In this document: piece after piece, positions 8,015 to 15,284 of the stretch
Position numbering within the stretch: the first letter of the stretch is position 1
How the letters are laid out: each line of letters opens with the position of its first letter
DNA from: an uncultured Eubacteriales bacterium
Lineage (GTDB): Bacteria > Bacillota > Clostridia > Oscillospirales > Acutalibacteraceae
Reading direction: 5' to 3'
Assembly (NCBI GenBank): GCA_900316455.1
Contig: ONCX01000017.1
Span: 1-45,633, forward strand
Length of the DNA: 45,633 nucleotides
Made by a program: the position numbers and the translations under genes
Notes under the pieces: model-generated
Databases searched by the model: none
The model's input: only the letters and a program-made list of their open reading frames with translations
Told to the model about the DNA's origin: nothing

Positions 8015-9610
8015 ATGAGTTCAAGTTATAAATACGCGAGGAACGACGGAACACCCGATCCGCCCGAATTCGACAAAAAAGGCTGCGCCATGCAGCTGTA
8101 TTCGGGACTGGCAATTATACTGCTGGTTGTCTCAGGCTCGATTTATTATAATTTCTTTGTCAGGCTTTTCCCTATGGAAGTACACAATTCAATGCCCTAC
8201 ATGACGCAGGAGACAATAGCGCTTTCCATGCAGCCCGCCGTTTCGGAATCTCTGGCAGACAGGCGCTTTACGCTCAAGGTTGACGGCAAGGACACAGAGC
8301 TGCGGCTCGGTGATTTTGAATTCACGGCGTCTCCCTATGAGAACGGTCATTCCGAGGAGGTCGCCTATAAGAATTCCAAGGGCAAGGAGCAGACAAAGAA
8401 AGTAACGACCATAGGCAATCTCTGCTTCAACGAGACCGCCATGCACGATTTTATATACAAGCTCGCCAAAGAGCACGGCACGCCCATGATAGCTCCGAGA
8501 TACAAGATCGACGGCGACAAAATGACGGTCTACAAAGGCTCCGACGGCGTGGGGATAGATTACGATAGTCTTATAGACACAATTATCAGGCGCATTAAGG
8601 AGGACGATTACAGTCCCATAACCGCAAAGGTCGTAACTCTCGTCACTCCTGAGGTTGATATCGACAAGATATACCGCGAGGTCAAATGCGGTCCCTCAAA
8701 CGCTTCCGTCACGGAGGATTCCGCCGGAAAGCCTAAATTCACCGCCGACATTATCGGCAAGGACTTCGATCTTGAGGCGGCGCGAACCGAAATCAGCTCC
8801 AAGCCCGACAAAACCAAATGGACAATAAAGCTTACTCTCACATATCCCGAAATAAGCCTTAAAGACGTCCGCGCTCCCTACTGTCTCGACAAGCTGTCAA
8901 CCTGCACGACCTCCTACAAGGGATCGAGCAAGGAGAGAAGCAACAACGTCGAACGCGCAGCCGACAATATCAACACCTTCGGCGATTTCACGGACGGATA
9001 CATCATGCAGCCCGGCGACGAATTTTCATTCAACGGAGTCGTGGGCGAACGCAACGCGAAAAACGGGTTCATGAAAGCGCCCGTGTATCTTTCTTCGGGA
9101 TCGAGCGAGGATTACGGCGGAGGAATATGCCAGGTGTCCACTACCATATACTGCGCGGTTCTTTACGCCAATCTACAGATCACCGAACGCCACAATCACC
9201 TTTACGTCATTCACTACTGGCCCACCGAGGGTTGTGACGCGACGGTGGACTGGGGACATCTCGATTTTAAATTCAAGAACAATAAGGAATATCCCATCAA
9301 AATAAAGCTTTCCTACAAGGACAAAAAGCTCACGGCTGCAATTACAGGCACAGAGGACGGTATAACCGTAAAGCTGGAAGCGGAAGTTGAAAAAAAGGTT
9401 CCCTTCGACATAAAATATAAAAGACCCAACGCCGACAATCCCGAGGGCAAAACCTTAGGCGGAGACAAAGGCAAAACGATCCGCGTATGGAAAAGAGTAT
9501 ATAAGGACGGAAAGCTCCAGGAAAAAGTCAAGCTTTCATATGACCTTTACAATCCCCTTACAAAAACCATTTATACCAAAAATCTCCCTGACGGCGCGGA
9601 ATACAGCTGA
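8015..9610 (+). CDS. VanW family protein
   Basis: This encodes 531 residues. One membrane anchor spans about residues 28-50, with a mainly extracytoplasmic remainder. The central region (about 70-310) resembles the peptidoglycan-binding-like domain often found before VanW. The VanW domain covers about residues 320-430, with QPGDEFSFN, KAPVYLSSG, the signature GGGICQVSTTIYCAVLYA and ERHNHLYVIHYWP. The lysine-rich C-terminal 100 residues look strand-rich. VanW proteins are envelope-associated in Clostridia, with no defined biochemical reaction and no proven link to vancomycin resistance outside some van clusters; no other van genes are here. Confidence 0.9.
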   Translation: MSSSYKYARNDGTPDPPEFDKKGCAMQLYSGLAIILLVVSGSIYYNFFVRLFPMEVHNSMPYMTQETIALSMQPAVSESLADRRFTLKVDGKDTELRLGDFEFTASPYENGHSEEVAYKNSKGKEQTKKVTTIGNLCFNETAMHDFIYKLAKEHGTPMIAPRYKIDGDKMTVYKGSDGVGIDYDSLIDTIIRRIKEDDYSPITAKVVTLVTPEVDIDKIYREVKCGPSNASVTEDSAGKPKFTADIIGKDFDLEAARTEISSKPDKTKWTIKLTLTYPEISLKDVRAPYCLDKLSTCTTSYKGSSKERSNNVERAADNINTFGDFTDGYIMQPGDEFSFNGVVGERNAKNGFMKAPVYLSSGSSEDYGGGICQVSTTIYCAVLYANLQITERHNHLYVIHYWPTEGCDATVDWGHLDFKFKNNKEYPIKIKLSYKDKKLTAAITGTEDGITVKLEAEVEKKVPFDIKYKRPNADNPEGKTLGGDKGKTIRVWKRVYKDGKLQEKVKLSYDLYNPLTKTIYTKNLPDGAEYS

Positions 9611-9624
9611 TTATCAGCAGGCTC

Positions 9625-10452
9625 TCAGAAAAGCTTCATTATTTCCGTAGGATGGAGATGTGGCTGCAAAGCGCCGTTGACAGCCGCCGCAATAAATCTC
9701 GACGCACGGTCGGTCAGCAGGTCGATTTCACGAGGGGTTATCATCATGCCGCTTACGGCGGAGCCGCCGTCTTCGGAATGAAGCTCCGCGACTGTCGGCA
9801 CTCCCATTGAAATCACCTTGGTTCCGAGGAAAGAACCGTCTATGCACGGACGGTCGTTTCCCACTCCCGAACCAGGGGAAATGCCGGTATCGCATATCTG
9901 GAGAGTGCGTCCGAGACGCGAGAGACTCCGCGCCGCCATAGCGTCGATAACTATTACAGCGGAGGGTCTTAGTCCGTCGCATAGCCACTTGATATGCTCG
10001 GCAGCCTCAATTCCTGTCTGTCCCAGAACGCCGGGCGCAATAACAACCGTTTTGCGAAGCGGAGACAGACCGCACTTTTCGGCAAGCTCGCCGGAAATGT
10101 GACGTGTGGCAAGTATCCTGCCGACGGATTTCGGACCGATGGAATCCGGCGTAACGGACGAATTTCCCAGTCCCGCGGTCAGCACACAGCCCTGTTCGGG
10201 CAGCAGCTCGCGAATAATGTCCGCCGCCGTTTCAAAGCATTCGTCGGGTTCAAAAGCAGCGTCGGAAAACGGAAGCATTTCCAGCGTGTAATATTTTCCC
10301 TGCGGCTTTCCGATAAGCTCCGAAGCACGACCGTCGTGTATTACGGTGCGGGTGACGGTCACCCCGTTGATCACGCTCACGTCGGACGAAATACCGTCGC
10401 ATTCTCCGGAATCCTCTGCAAGCTCAATTGTAAGATCCGTGCGATAATTCAT
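9625..10452 (-). CDS. gpr: GPR endopeptidase (spore germination protease)
   Basis: This encodes 275 residues from the ATG at 10452. The N terminus MNYRTDLTIELAED resembles the pro-sequence, and LTAGLGNSSVTPDSIGPK, TRHI and GQTGIEA are GPR signatures. GPR cleaves small acid-soluble spore proteins during germination; it is made in the forespore as a zymogen. The frame is open to 10560, but the ATG at 10452 is preceded by GAGGGGAG and lies downstream of a sigma-G-like promoter at 10494-10522, so the longer form is unlikely. The gene ends 14 nt from the convergent vanW stop. It marks the organism as a spore former. Confidence 0.92.
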   Translation of the reverse strand: MNYRTDLTIELAEDSGECDGISSDVSVINGVTVTRTVIHDGRASELIGKPQGKYYTLEMLPFSDAAFEPDECFETAADIIRELLPEQGCVLTAGLGNSSVTPDSIGPKSVGRILATRHISGELAEKCGLSPLRKTVVIAPGVLGQTGIEAAEHIKWLCDGLRPSAVIVIDAMAARSLSRLGRTLQICDTGISPGSGVGNDRPCIDGSFLGTKVISMGVPTVAELHSEDGGSAVSGMMITPREIDLLTDRASRFIAAAVNGALQPHLHPTEIMKLF

Positions 10453-10493
10453 ATTTACGCGTTCTCTCCCCTCAGATAATTGAATAGTATAGT

Positions 10494-10522
10494 TATTCTG
10501 CCCGCGTTGATCGGAAATATAC
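10494..10522 (-). promoter_or_regulatory. candidate sigma-G (forespore) promoter of gpr
   Basis: On the minus strand GTATA (10518-10522) fits the sigma-G -35 consensus GHATR, and CAGAATA (10494-10500) matches 6 of 7 positions of the -10 consensus CATNMTA, with 17 nt between them. In Bacillus gpr is a sigma-F/sigma-G gene. Confidence 0.55.
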
Positions 10523-10604
10523 ATAAATTTCATCTGTGATATTTTGGGTGATATGTTCAATTATCACATTGATAGATAAAATTAAAAAAAATATAAAAAA
10601 AATG

Positions 10605-10633
10605 TTGCATTTTAAATTGATTCATGTTAAAAT
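10605..10633 (+). promoter_or_regulatory. promoter of rpsT
   Basis: TTGCAT (10605-10610) and TAAAAT (10628-10633) have a 17-nt spacer, just upstream of the rpsT ribosome binding site. Confidence 0.7.
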
Positions 10634-10672
10634 GGATTTATGCGACTGAACCCGAATAAGGAGGTGTTTATA

Positions 10673-10933
10673 GTGCCCAATATTAAGTCCGCAAAGAAAA
10701 GAGTGCTTGTTTCCGCAAGCAAGACCGCCCGCAACAAGGCTGTTAAATCCAACCTCAAGACCACCATCAAAAAGGCTGAGGCAGCTATCAGCAACGGCGG
10801 CGACAGCAGCGAGGCCATCCGTCTCGCAATCAAGAGAATCGACCAGGCTCAGGCAAAGGGCATTCTCCACAAGAATACCGCAGCGAGAAGAAAGTCCAAG
10901 CTCGTTCGCAAGCTCAACAGCGCAAAGGCGTAA
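10673..10933 (+). CDS. rpsT: 30S ribosomal protein S20
   Basis: This encodes 86 residues starting at GTG 10673 (read as Met): MPNIKSAKKRVLVSASKT, the conserved S20 N terminus, followed by the NKAVKSNLKTTIKKAE and HKNTAARRKSKLVRKLN blocks. S20 binds 16S rRNA in the small subunit body. The frame is open to 10640, but AAGGAGGT at 10658-10665 with a 7-nt gap fixes the GTG start. The gene is monocistronic between its own promoter and the terminator at 11014-11066. In many Firmicutes rpsT sits near gpr, as here on the opposite strand. Confidence 0.97.
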   Translation: MPNIKSAKKRVLVSASKTARNKAVKSNLKTTIKKAEAAISNGGDSSEAIRLAIKRIDQAQAKGILHKNTAARRKSKLVRKLNSAKA

Positions 10934-11013
10934 CAGGCTTAAAAGGGTCTTCCGTAATATGTGCGGATTACCTCTTGACTTGTCAAAATCCGGCGATGCG
11001 GGTCATTGCCGTC

Positions 11014-11066
11014 AAAAGCGGAGCAGTGTGCGGTGACTTCACCTGACATGTTGCTCCGCTTTTTTT
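11014..11066 (+). terminator. intrinsic terminator of rpsT
   Basis: Arms 11014-11025 and 11052-11063 form a 12-bp perfect stem (AAAAGCGGAGCA and its complement) followed by seven or more T. Confidence 0.88.
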
Positions 11067-11107
11067 GAATGTTATTTGAATGTTGTGTAAATTGTACCAA
11101 ATAGTGA

Positions 11108-11136
11108 TTGACAAATGAATCAATTACGTGTAGAAT
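11108..11136 (+). promoter_or_regulatory. strong promoter of the 55-residue membrane peptide gene
   Basis: A perfect TTGACA (11108-11113) is followed by TAGAAT (11131-11136) with a 17-nt spacer. The transcription start is about 25 nt before the ATG. Confidence 0.85.
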
Positions 11137-11167
11137 ATATGTAATTCAATTTAAGGAGTGTAGTTAA

Positions 11168-11335
11168 ATGGAAAAGAAACATGAGTCTTTGAGTCTTTGG
11201 ACAATTATAGGATTGATTGCAGCCGTTGCAGCCGTTGTAGCGTCTATTACAACAGCAATGATAATAATCAAGAAGAAAGAAAAAGAAAAGGAAGACCGCG
11301 AGCTTCAGGATTATCTTGACTATTCCATTCAGTAA
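11168..11335 (+). CDS. small single-span membrane protein (55 residues)
   Basis: The ATG at 11168 has an AGGAG ribosome binding site (11153-11157), and the stop is TAA at 11333-11335. The product has a short polar N terminus (MEKKHESLSLW), one alanine/valine/isoleucine-rich membrane span (about residues 12-34), and a strongly charged lysine/glutamate segment (35-46) before an acidic end. The positive-inside rule suggests a cytoplasmic C terminus. It has its own consensus promoter and a strong terminator, so it is an independent short transcript of about 280 nt. No family is recognised. The codons, the ribosome binding site and the tight promoter-terminator frame make it a real gene. Confidence 0.8.
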   Translation: MEKKHESLSLWTIIGLIAAVAAVVASITTAMIIIKKKEKEKEDRELQDYLDYSIQ

Positions 11336-11386
11336 TTCTGCGGGGCTGCGGATTCCCGACCGCATGTAGTCGTTATGTTACCGGAA

Positions 11387-11443
11387 AGAACAGACGGCGG
11401 GATTTGTCAAGCTTAACTGACGGATTCCCGCCGTCTGTTTTCT
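11387..11443 (+). terminator. intrinsic terminator of the small membrane protein gene
   Basis: Arms 11389-11402 and 11426-11439 form a 14-bp perfect stem around a 23-nt loop, followed by a T-rich stretch. Confidence 0.88.
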
Positions 11444-11652
11444 GTTATAACGCAAGTATAATCAAAACGCGTGGAACTGACTGCGTAATGAATAAAATCC
11501 CGATTATCGAGGACAGCCCGATATAAACGCACATAAGCAATCTTCGCGGCAAGCTCGAAAAGCTAAGTCCCGGAAGTCAGTACATCTAAACCGTATGGAA
11601 ATTCGGGTACAGATTATATAAGAATTAAATTGAGAATTGAGATGAATGTGAT
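11444..11652 (+). other. intergenic stretch without a confident gene
   Basis: This is 209 nt between the terminator of the small membrane gene and the Imm42-like gene. The minus strand holds a 29-codon hydrophobic frame at 11445-11534 with no ribosome binding site (see findings). No convincing promoter for the downstream gene was found. Confidence 0.5.
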
Positions 11653-12189
11653 ATGATAGCCGGAAATCCCGACACATTTGCCGTACTCACGGAAAAGGTC
11701 GCAAACTGGCGCACCGAAAAAAAAGTCACCGGAATGCTGCACGTATGCATTAACGGAGTCGCCTACCCGCGCAAGCCGCGCGCCACGGACGTCGAAAACG
11801 ACATTCTCTGCCTCTTCGACGAGAACAACTCCGCTTTCTCCCACCCAAAGGTGAGCCGGAAGCTCTTTGAAATGAAAGGCAAAAAGCTCTTCAAGCGTTT
11901 GAGAGCGCTGCGTTTTCCTCAGTATTATTCCAAAATCAATCGTGACGCCGACGAGGATCTCCGCTTCGACGCTGCCTTTGTGTGTCCCGCTTCCGCAGGC
12001 TATCATGTGTTTGTGATAAGCGACGGTCAGAGCGTGCGCCTGATCATAGGCAGAAGAAAAAAGAGAAAGCATGGCGGAAAGCTTCGCTACATCGACGACG
12101 TGGTTATCTCCGCCGAGGAATACCAGCGCACGGTAAACAGACTCTATCTTTTTTACAAGGGAATTCTTGAATCGCCGCCGGAGCAGTGA
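11653..12189 (+). CDS. Imm42-like immunity protein
   Basis: This encodes 178 residues, soluble. The opening MIAGNPDTFAVLTEKV, then GMLHVCINGVAYP, DEDLRFDAAFVCP, VRLIIGRRKK and a helical C terminus correspond to the layout I know for immunity protein 42 (start M-I-x-G-x-P-x-x-F-A, then a glycine-leader strand INGxxYP). Imm42 proteins are predicted antidotes of polymorphic toxins. The ribosome binding site is weak and no toxin lies on either side. A terminator follows the stop. The family call is by memory of the motif layout and needs a profile search. Confidence 0.5.
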   Translation: MIAGNPDTFAVLTEKVANWRTEKKVTGMLHVCINGVAYPRKPRATDVENDILCLFDENNSAFSHPKVSRKLFEMKGKKLFKRLRALRFPQYYSKINRDADEDLRFDAAFVCPASAGYHVFVISDGQSVRLIIGRRKKRKHGGKLRYIDDVVISAEEYQRTVNRLYLFYKGILESPPEQ

Positions 12190-12231
12190 CAATAATCACA
12201 TTAATAAAATTCATAAAAAATTTCAATAGCC

Positions 12232-12289
12232 AAAAATCCCGTATTTTCGTGGTAGATTAAGTAAAACCGCGAAAGTACGGGATTTTTTT
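12232..12289 (+). terminator. intrinsic terminator of the Imm42-like gene
   Basis: An 18-bp stem with two G-U pairs (from about 12236 to 12253 and about 12265 to 12282) is followed by T7. It directly precedes the dnaD promoter. Confidence 0.88.
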
Positions 12290-12303
12290 GAAGGCACGCG
12301 CAT

Positions 12304-12332
12304 TTGCATTTGGAATGTATATGTGTTATAAT
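12304..12332 (+). promoter_or_regulatory. promoter of dnaD-dnaI
   Basis: TTGCAT (12304-12309) and TATAAT (12327-12332) have a 17-nt spacer, with a TG one base upstream of the -10. This rules out upstream start codons for DnaD. Confidence 0.8.
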
Positions 12333-12371
12333 ATTATTCCATCGGAAAAGAGGAAAAATGGAGTGAATGAT

Positions 12372-13514
12372 TTGAACGGAAAAGACAATAATATATCGTA
12401 TACCGTAAGCATGGGAATATGGGGTTCGGTATTCGCTGTGCCTTCGGACGTGGTTGACAGGCATATGAAGCTTGCGGGCGCTGCCCAGCTTAAAACGCTG
12501 CTTTATCTGCTCCGTCACGGCGGCGAACCGATAACGCTCGACGCGCTCGCCTTCGCCATAGGACAAAAGCCGTCCGACACACGCGACGCGCTGGATTACT
12601 GGGTCAATTGCGGGCTTCTGAGCGAAGCGGATTCCAAAAGCGCTTTCAGGTCCGGGGACAAGTCCGAACCCGTGCCGGCTCCGGAGCAAGAAAAGCGTGA
12701 CATTCCGGAGGCTTCAGTCAGCAACGCGCTTGGAACCGCGCCGGAAAAAAAAGCGCCCGTCACGAAGGAAAAGATACGCTATCCATTCGACGAATGCATG
12801 AAATACGTGGCGGAGGACGAACAGCTCAAAAACATGCTTACCGCGGTGGAAGCGACTCTTGGCAAGCAGCTCACACATACGGAGGTCACCTGCTTCGTTA
12901 CGCTTGTAAAATGGCACGGACTGCCCTGCACGGTAGTGCCGATGCTCGCGCAGTACTGCAAATCCATAGGCAAGCCGAGCATGTCATACATAGAAGCGAC
13001 CGGTATAGGCTGGTGCGCCGAGGAAATAGACAATTTTGAAAAGGCGGAAAAGAAGATATCCGATCTCACAGCGAAACGTAAGGCATGGAACACAGTGCGT
13101 TCCGCTTTGGAGATTCCCGAACGCAAGGCGACGGACAGCGAGCTGAAATACTGCGATCTCTGGATAAATTCACAGCGTTTTGAAGTGGAGCTTGTGCGCC
13201 ACGCCTATGACAAATGCATCAATAAGAACGGCAAGATCAGCTTTGCCTACATGAACGGCATTCTCAAGCGGTACTTTGAACAGGGAATAACCGACCTCAC
13301 ATCGGCGCTAAAGTCAGACGAGCAGAACCGCGAGGCAATGGAGGCAAGGAGACAGGCAAGGGGAATCTCATCTCAGCCGCAGGGTGGAAAGAGCAGTAAT
13401 AATAACGAACGCTACGGCGAAACATATGCCACCGAGGACATTGAAGCCATTCTGGACGCGGAATGGGCAAAGGAGATAGCCTCAAGCAGCGGCGACTATG
13501 ATTACGACGAATAA
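12372..13514 (+). CDS. DnaD domain-containing replication protein
   Basis: This encodes 380 residues from TTG 12372, which follows GGAGTG by six bases; GTG 12363 is an alternative. Starts further upstream lie at or before the promoter. The N-terminal part (about 10-90) resembles a winged-helix domain (LKTLLYLLRHGGEPITLDALA). Two DnaD/DnaB_2-type helical modules follow: one around FDECMKYVAEDEQLKNML to YIEATGIGWCAEEIDN, the second around WNTVRSALEI to FAYMNGILKRYFEQG. DnaD remodels origin DNA and helps load the replicative helicase. The partner DnaI gene follows 24 nt downstream. Confidence 0.85.
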   Translation: MNGKDNNISYTVSMGIWGSVFAVPSDVVDRHMKLAGAAQLKTLLYLLRHGGEPITLDALAFAIGQKPSDTRDALDYWVNCGLLSEADSKSAFRSGDKSEPVPAPEQEKRDIPEASVSNALGTAPEKKAPVTKEKIRYPFDECMKYVAEDEQLKNMLTAVEATLGKQLTHTEVTCFVTLVKWHGLPCTVVPMLAQYCKSIGKPSMSYIEATGIGWCAEEIDNFEKAEKKISDLTAKRKAWNTVRSALEIPERKATDSELKYCDLWINSQRFEVELVRHAYDKCINKNGKISFAYMNGILKRYFEQGITDLTSALKSDEQNREAMEARRQARGISSQPQGGKSSNNNERYGETYATEDIEAILDAEWAKEIASSSGDYDYDE

Positions 13515-13538
13515 TATAACTTAAAGGAGCATTGAACA

Positions 13539-14534
13539 ATGGGATATTCACAGGAAATATATGACAAAGCAAAATTTCTTCTGGATTCATACCGCAGGCA
13601 GGCTGTAAACGAAAACGACGAGCGCCGCAAGGCATTTTTTGCCGCAAATCCAGAATACGCGGAGCTTGAAAGGGAAATAGCGCAGACCTCCATAAAGCTC
13701 ACACGCGTAATGCTCGGCGGACAAAAGGATATAACCGACGCCGTTTCGGAAATACGTGACAACAACCTCGCTATGCAGCGCCGTCAGCTGGATATTCTCA
13801 AAAGCAACGGCTGTCCGGAAGATTATCTCGAGCCTAAGTACCACTGCAAAAAATGCGGCGACACAGGCTATATAGACGGCAGAATGTGCTCATGCTTCAA
13901 GGAAATACTGCGAAAAATGGCATATGATGAATTGAATAGCTCCACACCTCTTGAGCTTTGTTCATTCCAGAGCTTTTCCATTGATTTTTATCCCGAAAAG
14001 GCGACCAATTCCAATCTGTCGCCGAGAAGCATAATGGAAAAAGTAAAACGCCATTGCTGCGAATACGCCAACTCATTCACGCTGCAATCGCCGAATCTGC
14101 TGTTTCAGGGAGGAGTGGGACTCGGCAAGACGCACCTTTCTCTCGCGATAGCAGGCAAGGTAATAAGCAAAGGTTACGGAGTAATTTACGGCTCGGCGCA
14201 GAATTTCTTCAACAAGATCGAGAGCGAACACTTCGGCAGAGTCGATGACAAACAATACACCCTGAATCTCATCAAGACCTGCGACCTGCTGATACTTGAC
14301 GATTTAGGAACCGAATTTATCACGCAATTCACCGCCGCCACGCTGTACGATATCATAAACACGCGCCTTCTGTCCCGCAGACCCACCATAGTCAGCACAA
14401 ATCTCAGCATCGACGGACTCCAATCAAAATACGACGACCGCATAGCCTCTCGCATTTCCGGCAATTACACCCGCGTGCAGTTTGTCGGCAGCGATATAAG
14501 AATAGCAGTTAAAATAAAAAACGTCAACAGCTGA
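13539..14534 (+). CDS. dnaI: DnaI/DnaC-like helicase loader ATPase
   Basis: This encodes 331 residues. A coiled N-terminal region (1-95) precedes a zinc-finger-like set of cysteines at 103, 106, 117 and 119 (CKKCGDTGYIDGRMCSC). The Walker A motif GGVGLGKT is at 191-198 and the Walker B motif LLILDDLG at 250-257. This is the AAA+ primosomal loader that places the replicative helicase on DNA at oriC. It is preceded by an AAAGGAGC ribosome binding site and is in an operon with dnaD. IstB-like transposon ATPases share the fold, but the zinc cluster and the dnaD neighbour favour a host DnaI. Confidence 0.9.
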   Translation: MGYSQEIYDKAKFLLDSYRRQAVNENDERRKAFFAANPEYAELEREIAQTSIKLTRVMLGGQKDITDAVSEIRDNNLAMQRRQLDILKSNGCPEDYLEPKYHCKKCGDTGYIDGRMCSCFKEILRKMAYDELNSSTPLELCSFQSFSIDFYPEKATNSNLSPRSIMEKVKRHCCEYANSFTLQSPNLLFQGGVGLGKTHLSLAIAGKVISKGYGVIYGSAQNFFNKIESEHFGRVDDKQYTLNLIKTCDLLILDDLGTEFITQFTAATLYDIINTRLLSRRPTIVSTNLSIDGLQSKYDDRIASRISGNYTRVQFVGSDIRIAVKIKNVNS

Positions 14535-14557
14535 TTATTTTAAGTTTTAAACTATGT

Positions 14558-14602
14558 ACAACTCTGCGATACCGTCGTCAACCGGCGGCGCAGAGTTTTT
14601 AT
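14558..14602 (+). terminator. intrinsic terminator of dnaD-dnaI
   Basis: AACTCTGCG (14560-14568) pairs with CGCAGAGTT (14589-14597), with additional CCG/CGG pairing inside; a T run follows. It lies between dnaI and the convergent mazF. Confidence 0.8.
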
Positions 14603-14610
14603 TATAAAAT

Positions 14611-14997
14611 TCAATTTGCCTTGCGTATATTCTGATCGTCCTGTCCTAAACCGAAGCTGATGGATATTGCCTGATCCACCTTATTCATAGTGCTGTCCTC
14701 AAGCCTTCCCATGCATTCCTTGAGCCTGCGCTTATCGAGGGTGCGGATCTGCTCGAGCAGCACAACGGAATCCTTATGCAGTCCGCATTCCACAGACTGC
14801 ACATATATATGCGTCGGCAGGTGCGACTTCTCGGTCTGGCTTGTAATTGCGGCGGCTATAACCGTGGGGCTGAAGCGGTTGCCGACATCGTTCTGCACGA
14901 TAAGTACGGGACGCACACCGCCCTGTTCCGAACCGACCACGGGACTTAAATCAGCGTAATATATATCTCCTCTTCTTACATTCATAATACAAGTCAT
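14611..14997 (-). CDS. mazF: MazF/PemK-family mRNA interferase (EndoA-like)
   Basis: This encodes 128 residues. [38 protein letters not shown] and [12 protein letters not shown] are the hallmark blocks of the chromosomal MazF/EndoA toxin, a sequence-specific ribonuclease active on mRNA. The ATG at 14997 has GAGAGG only three bases upstream; the ATG at 14985 is an alternative with a long gap. The usual small antitoxin gene upstream is missing: the 287-nt stretch before it has no supported open frame. It converges on the dnaI terminator. Confidence 0.9.
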   Translation of the reverse strand: MTCIMNVRRGDIYYADLSPVVGSEQGGVRPVLIVQNDVGNRFSPTVIAAAITSQTEKSHLPTHIYVQSVECGLHKDSVVLLEQIRTLDKRRLKECMGRLEDSTMNKVDQAISISFGLGQDDQNIRKAN

Positions 14998-15214
14998 CGT
15001 CCTCTCTTTTTTTCACTTCATGAAGCGGAATAATTACGATTTCTCCGCAATGATATTTTTACCGTATAACGAAAATATAATCACCAATACGGCGATGATT
15101 TTCAAATTATTCAAAGTTAACTCAATTCACAGCGGACATATGTCCACCTATTAATATATTATGCATACGGTAATCAATATGCTCACAATCTGTCGAAAAC
15201 AAAGAGAATACTAT

Positions 15215-15266
15215 AAAAATTATCCCCGCGGCGTCATCTTTTAAATTAACGCGCCGCGGGGATAAG
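15215..15266 (-). terminator. intrinsic terminator of comM
   Basis: Arms 15220-15233 and 15252-15265 form a 14-bp GC-rich perfect stem; on the minus strand it is followed by a T5 run. The remainder of 14998-15214 holds a 12-bp palindrome (15134-15145) and no gene that I can support. Confidence 0.9.
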
Positions 15267-15284
15267 TATGTAATAATTCGCACT

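Noticed and set aside
8015-9610. Vancomycin-resistance function for VanW
   Set aside because: No vanH/A/X/R/S genes are present; VanW-domain proteins are common in Clostridia without resistance.
10453-10560. Longer N terminus for gpr
   Set aside because: It runs through the sigma-G-like promoter and has no ribosome binding site; family members begin at the internal ATG.
13539-14534. IstB-type transposon ATPase reading of the DnaI gene
   Set aside because: The zinc-binding cysteines, the dnaD neighbour and the lack of a transposase favour the helicase loader.
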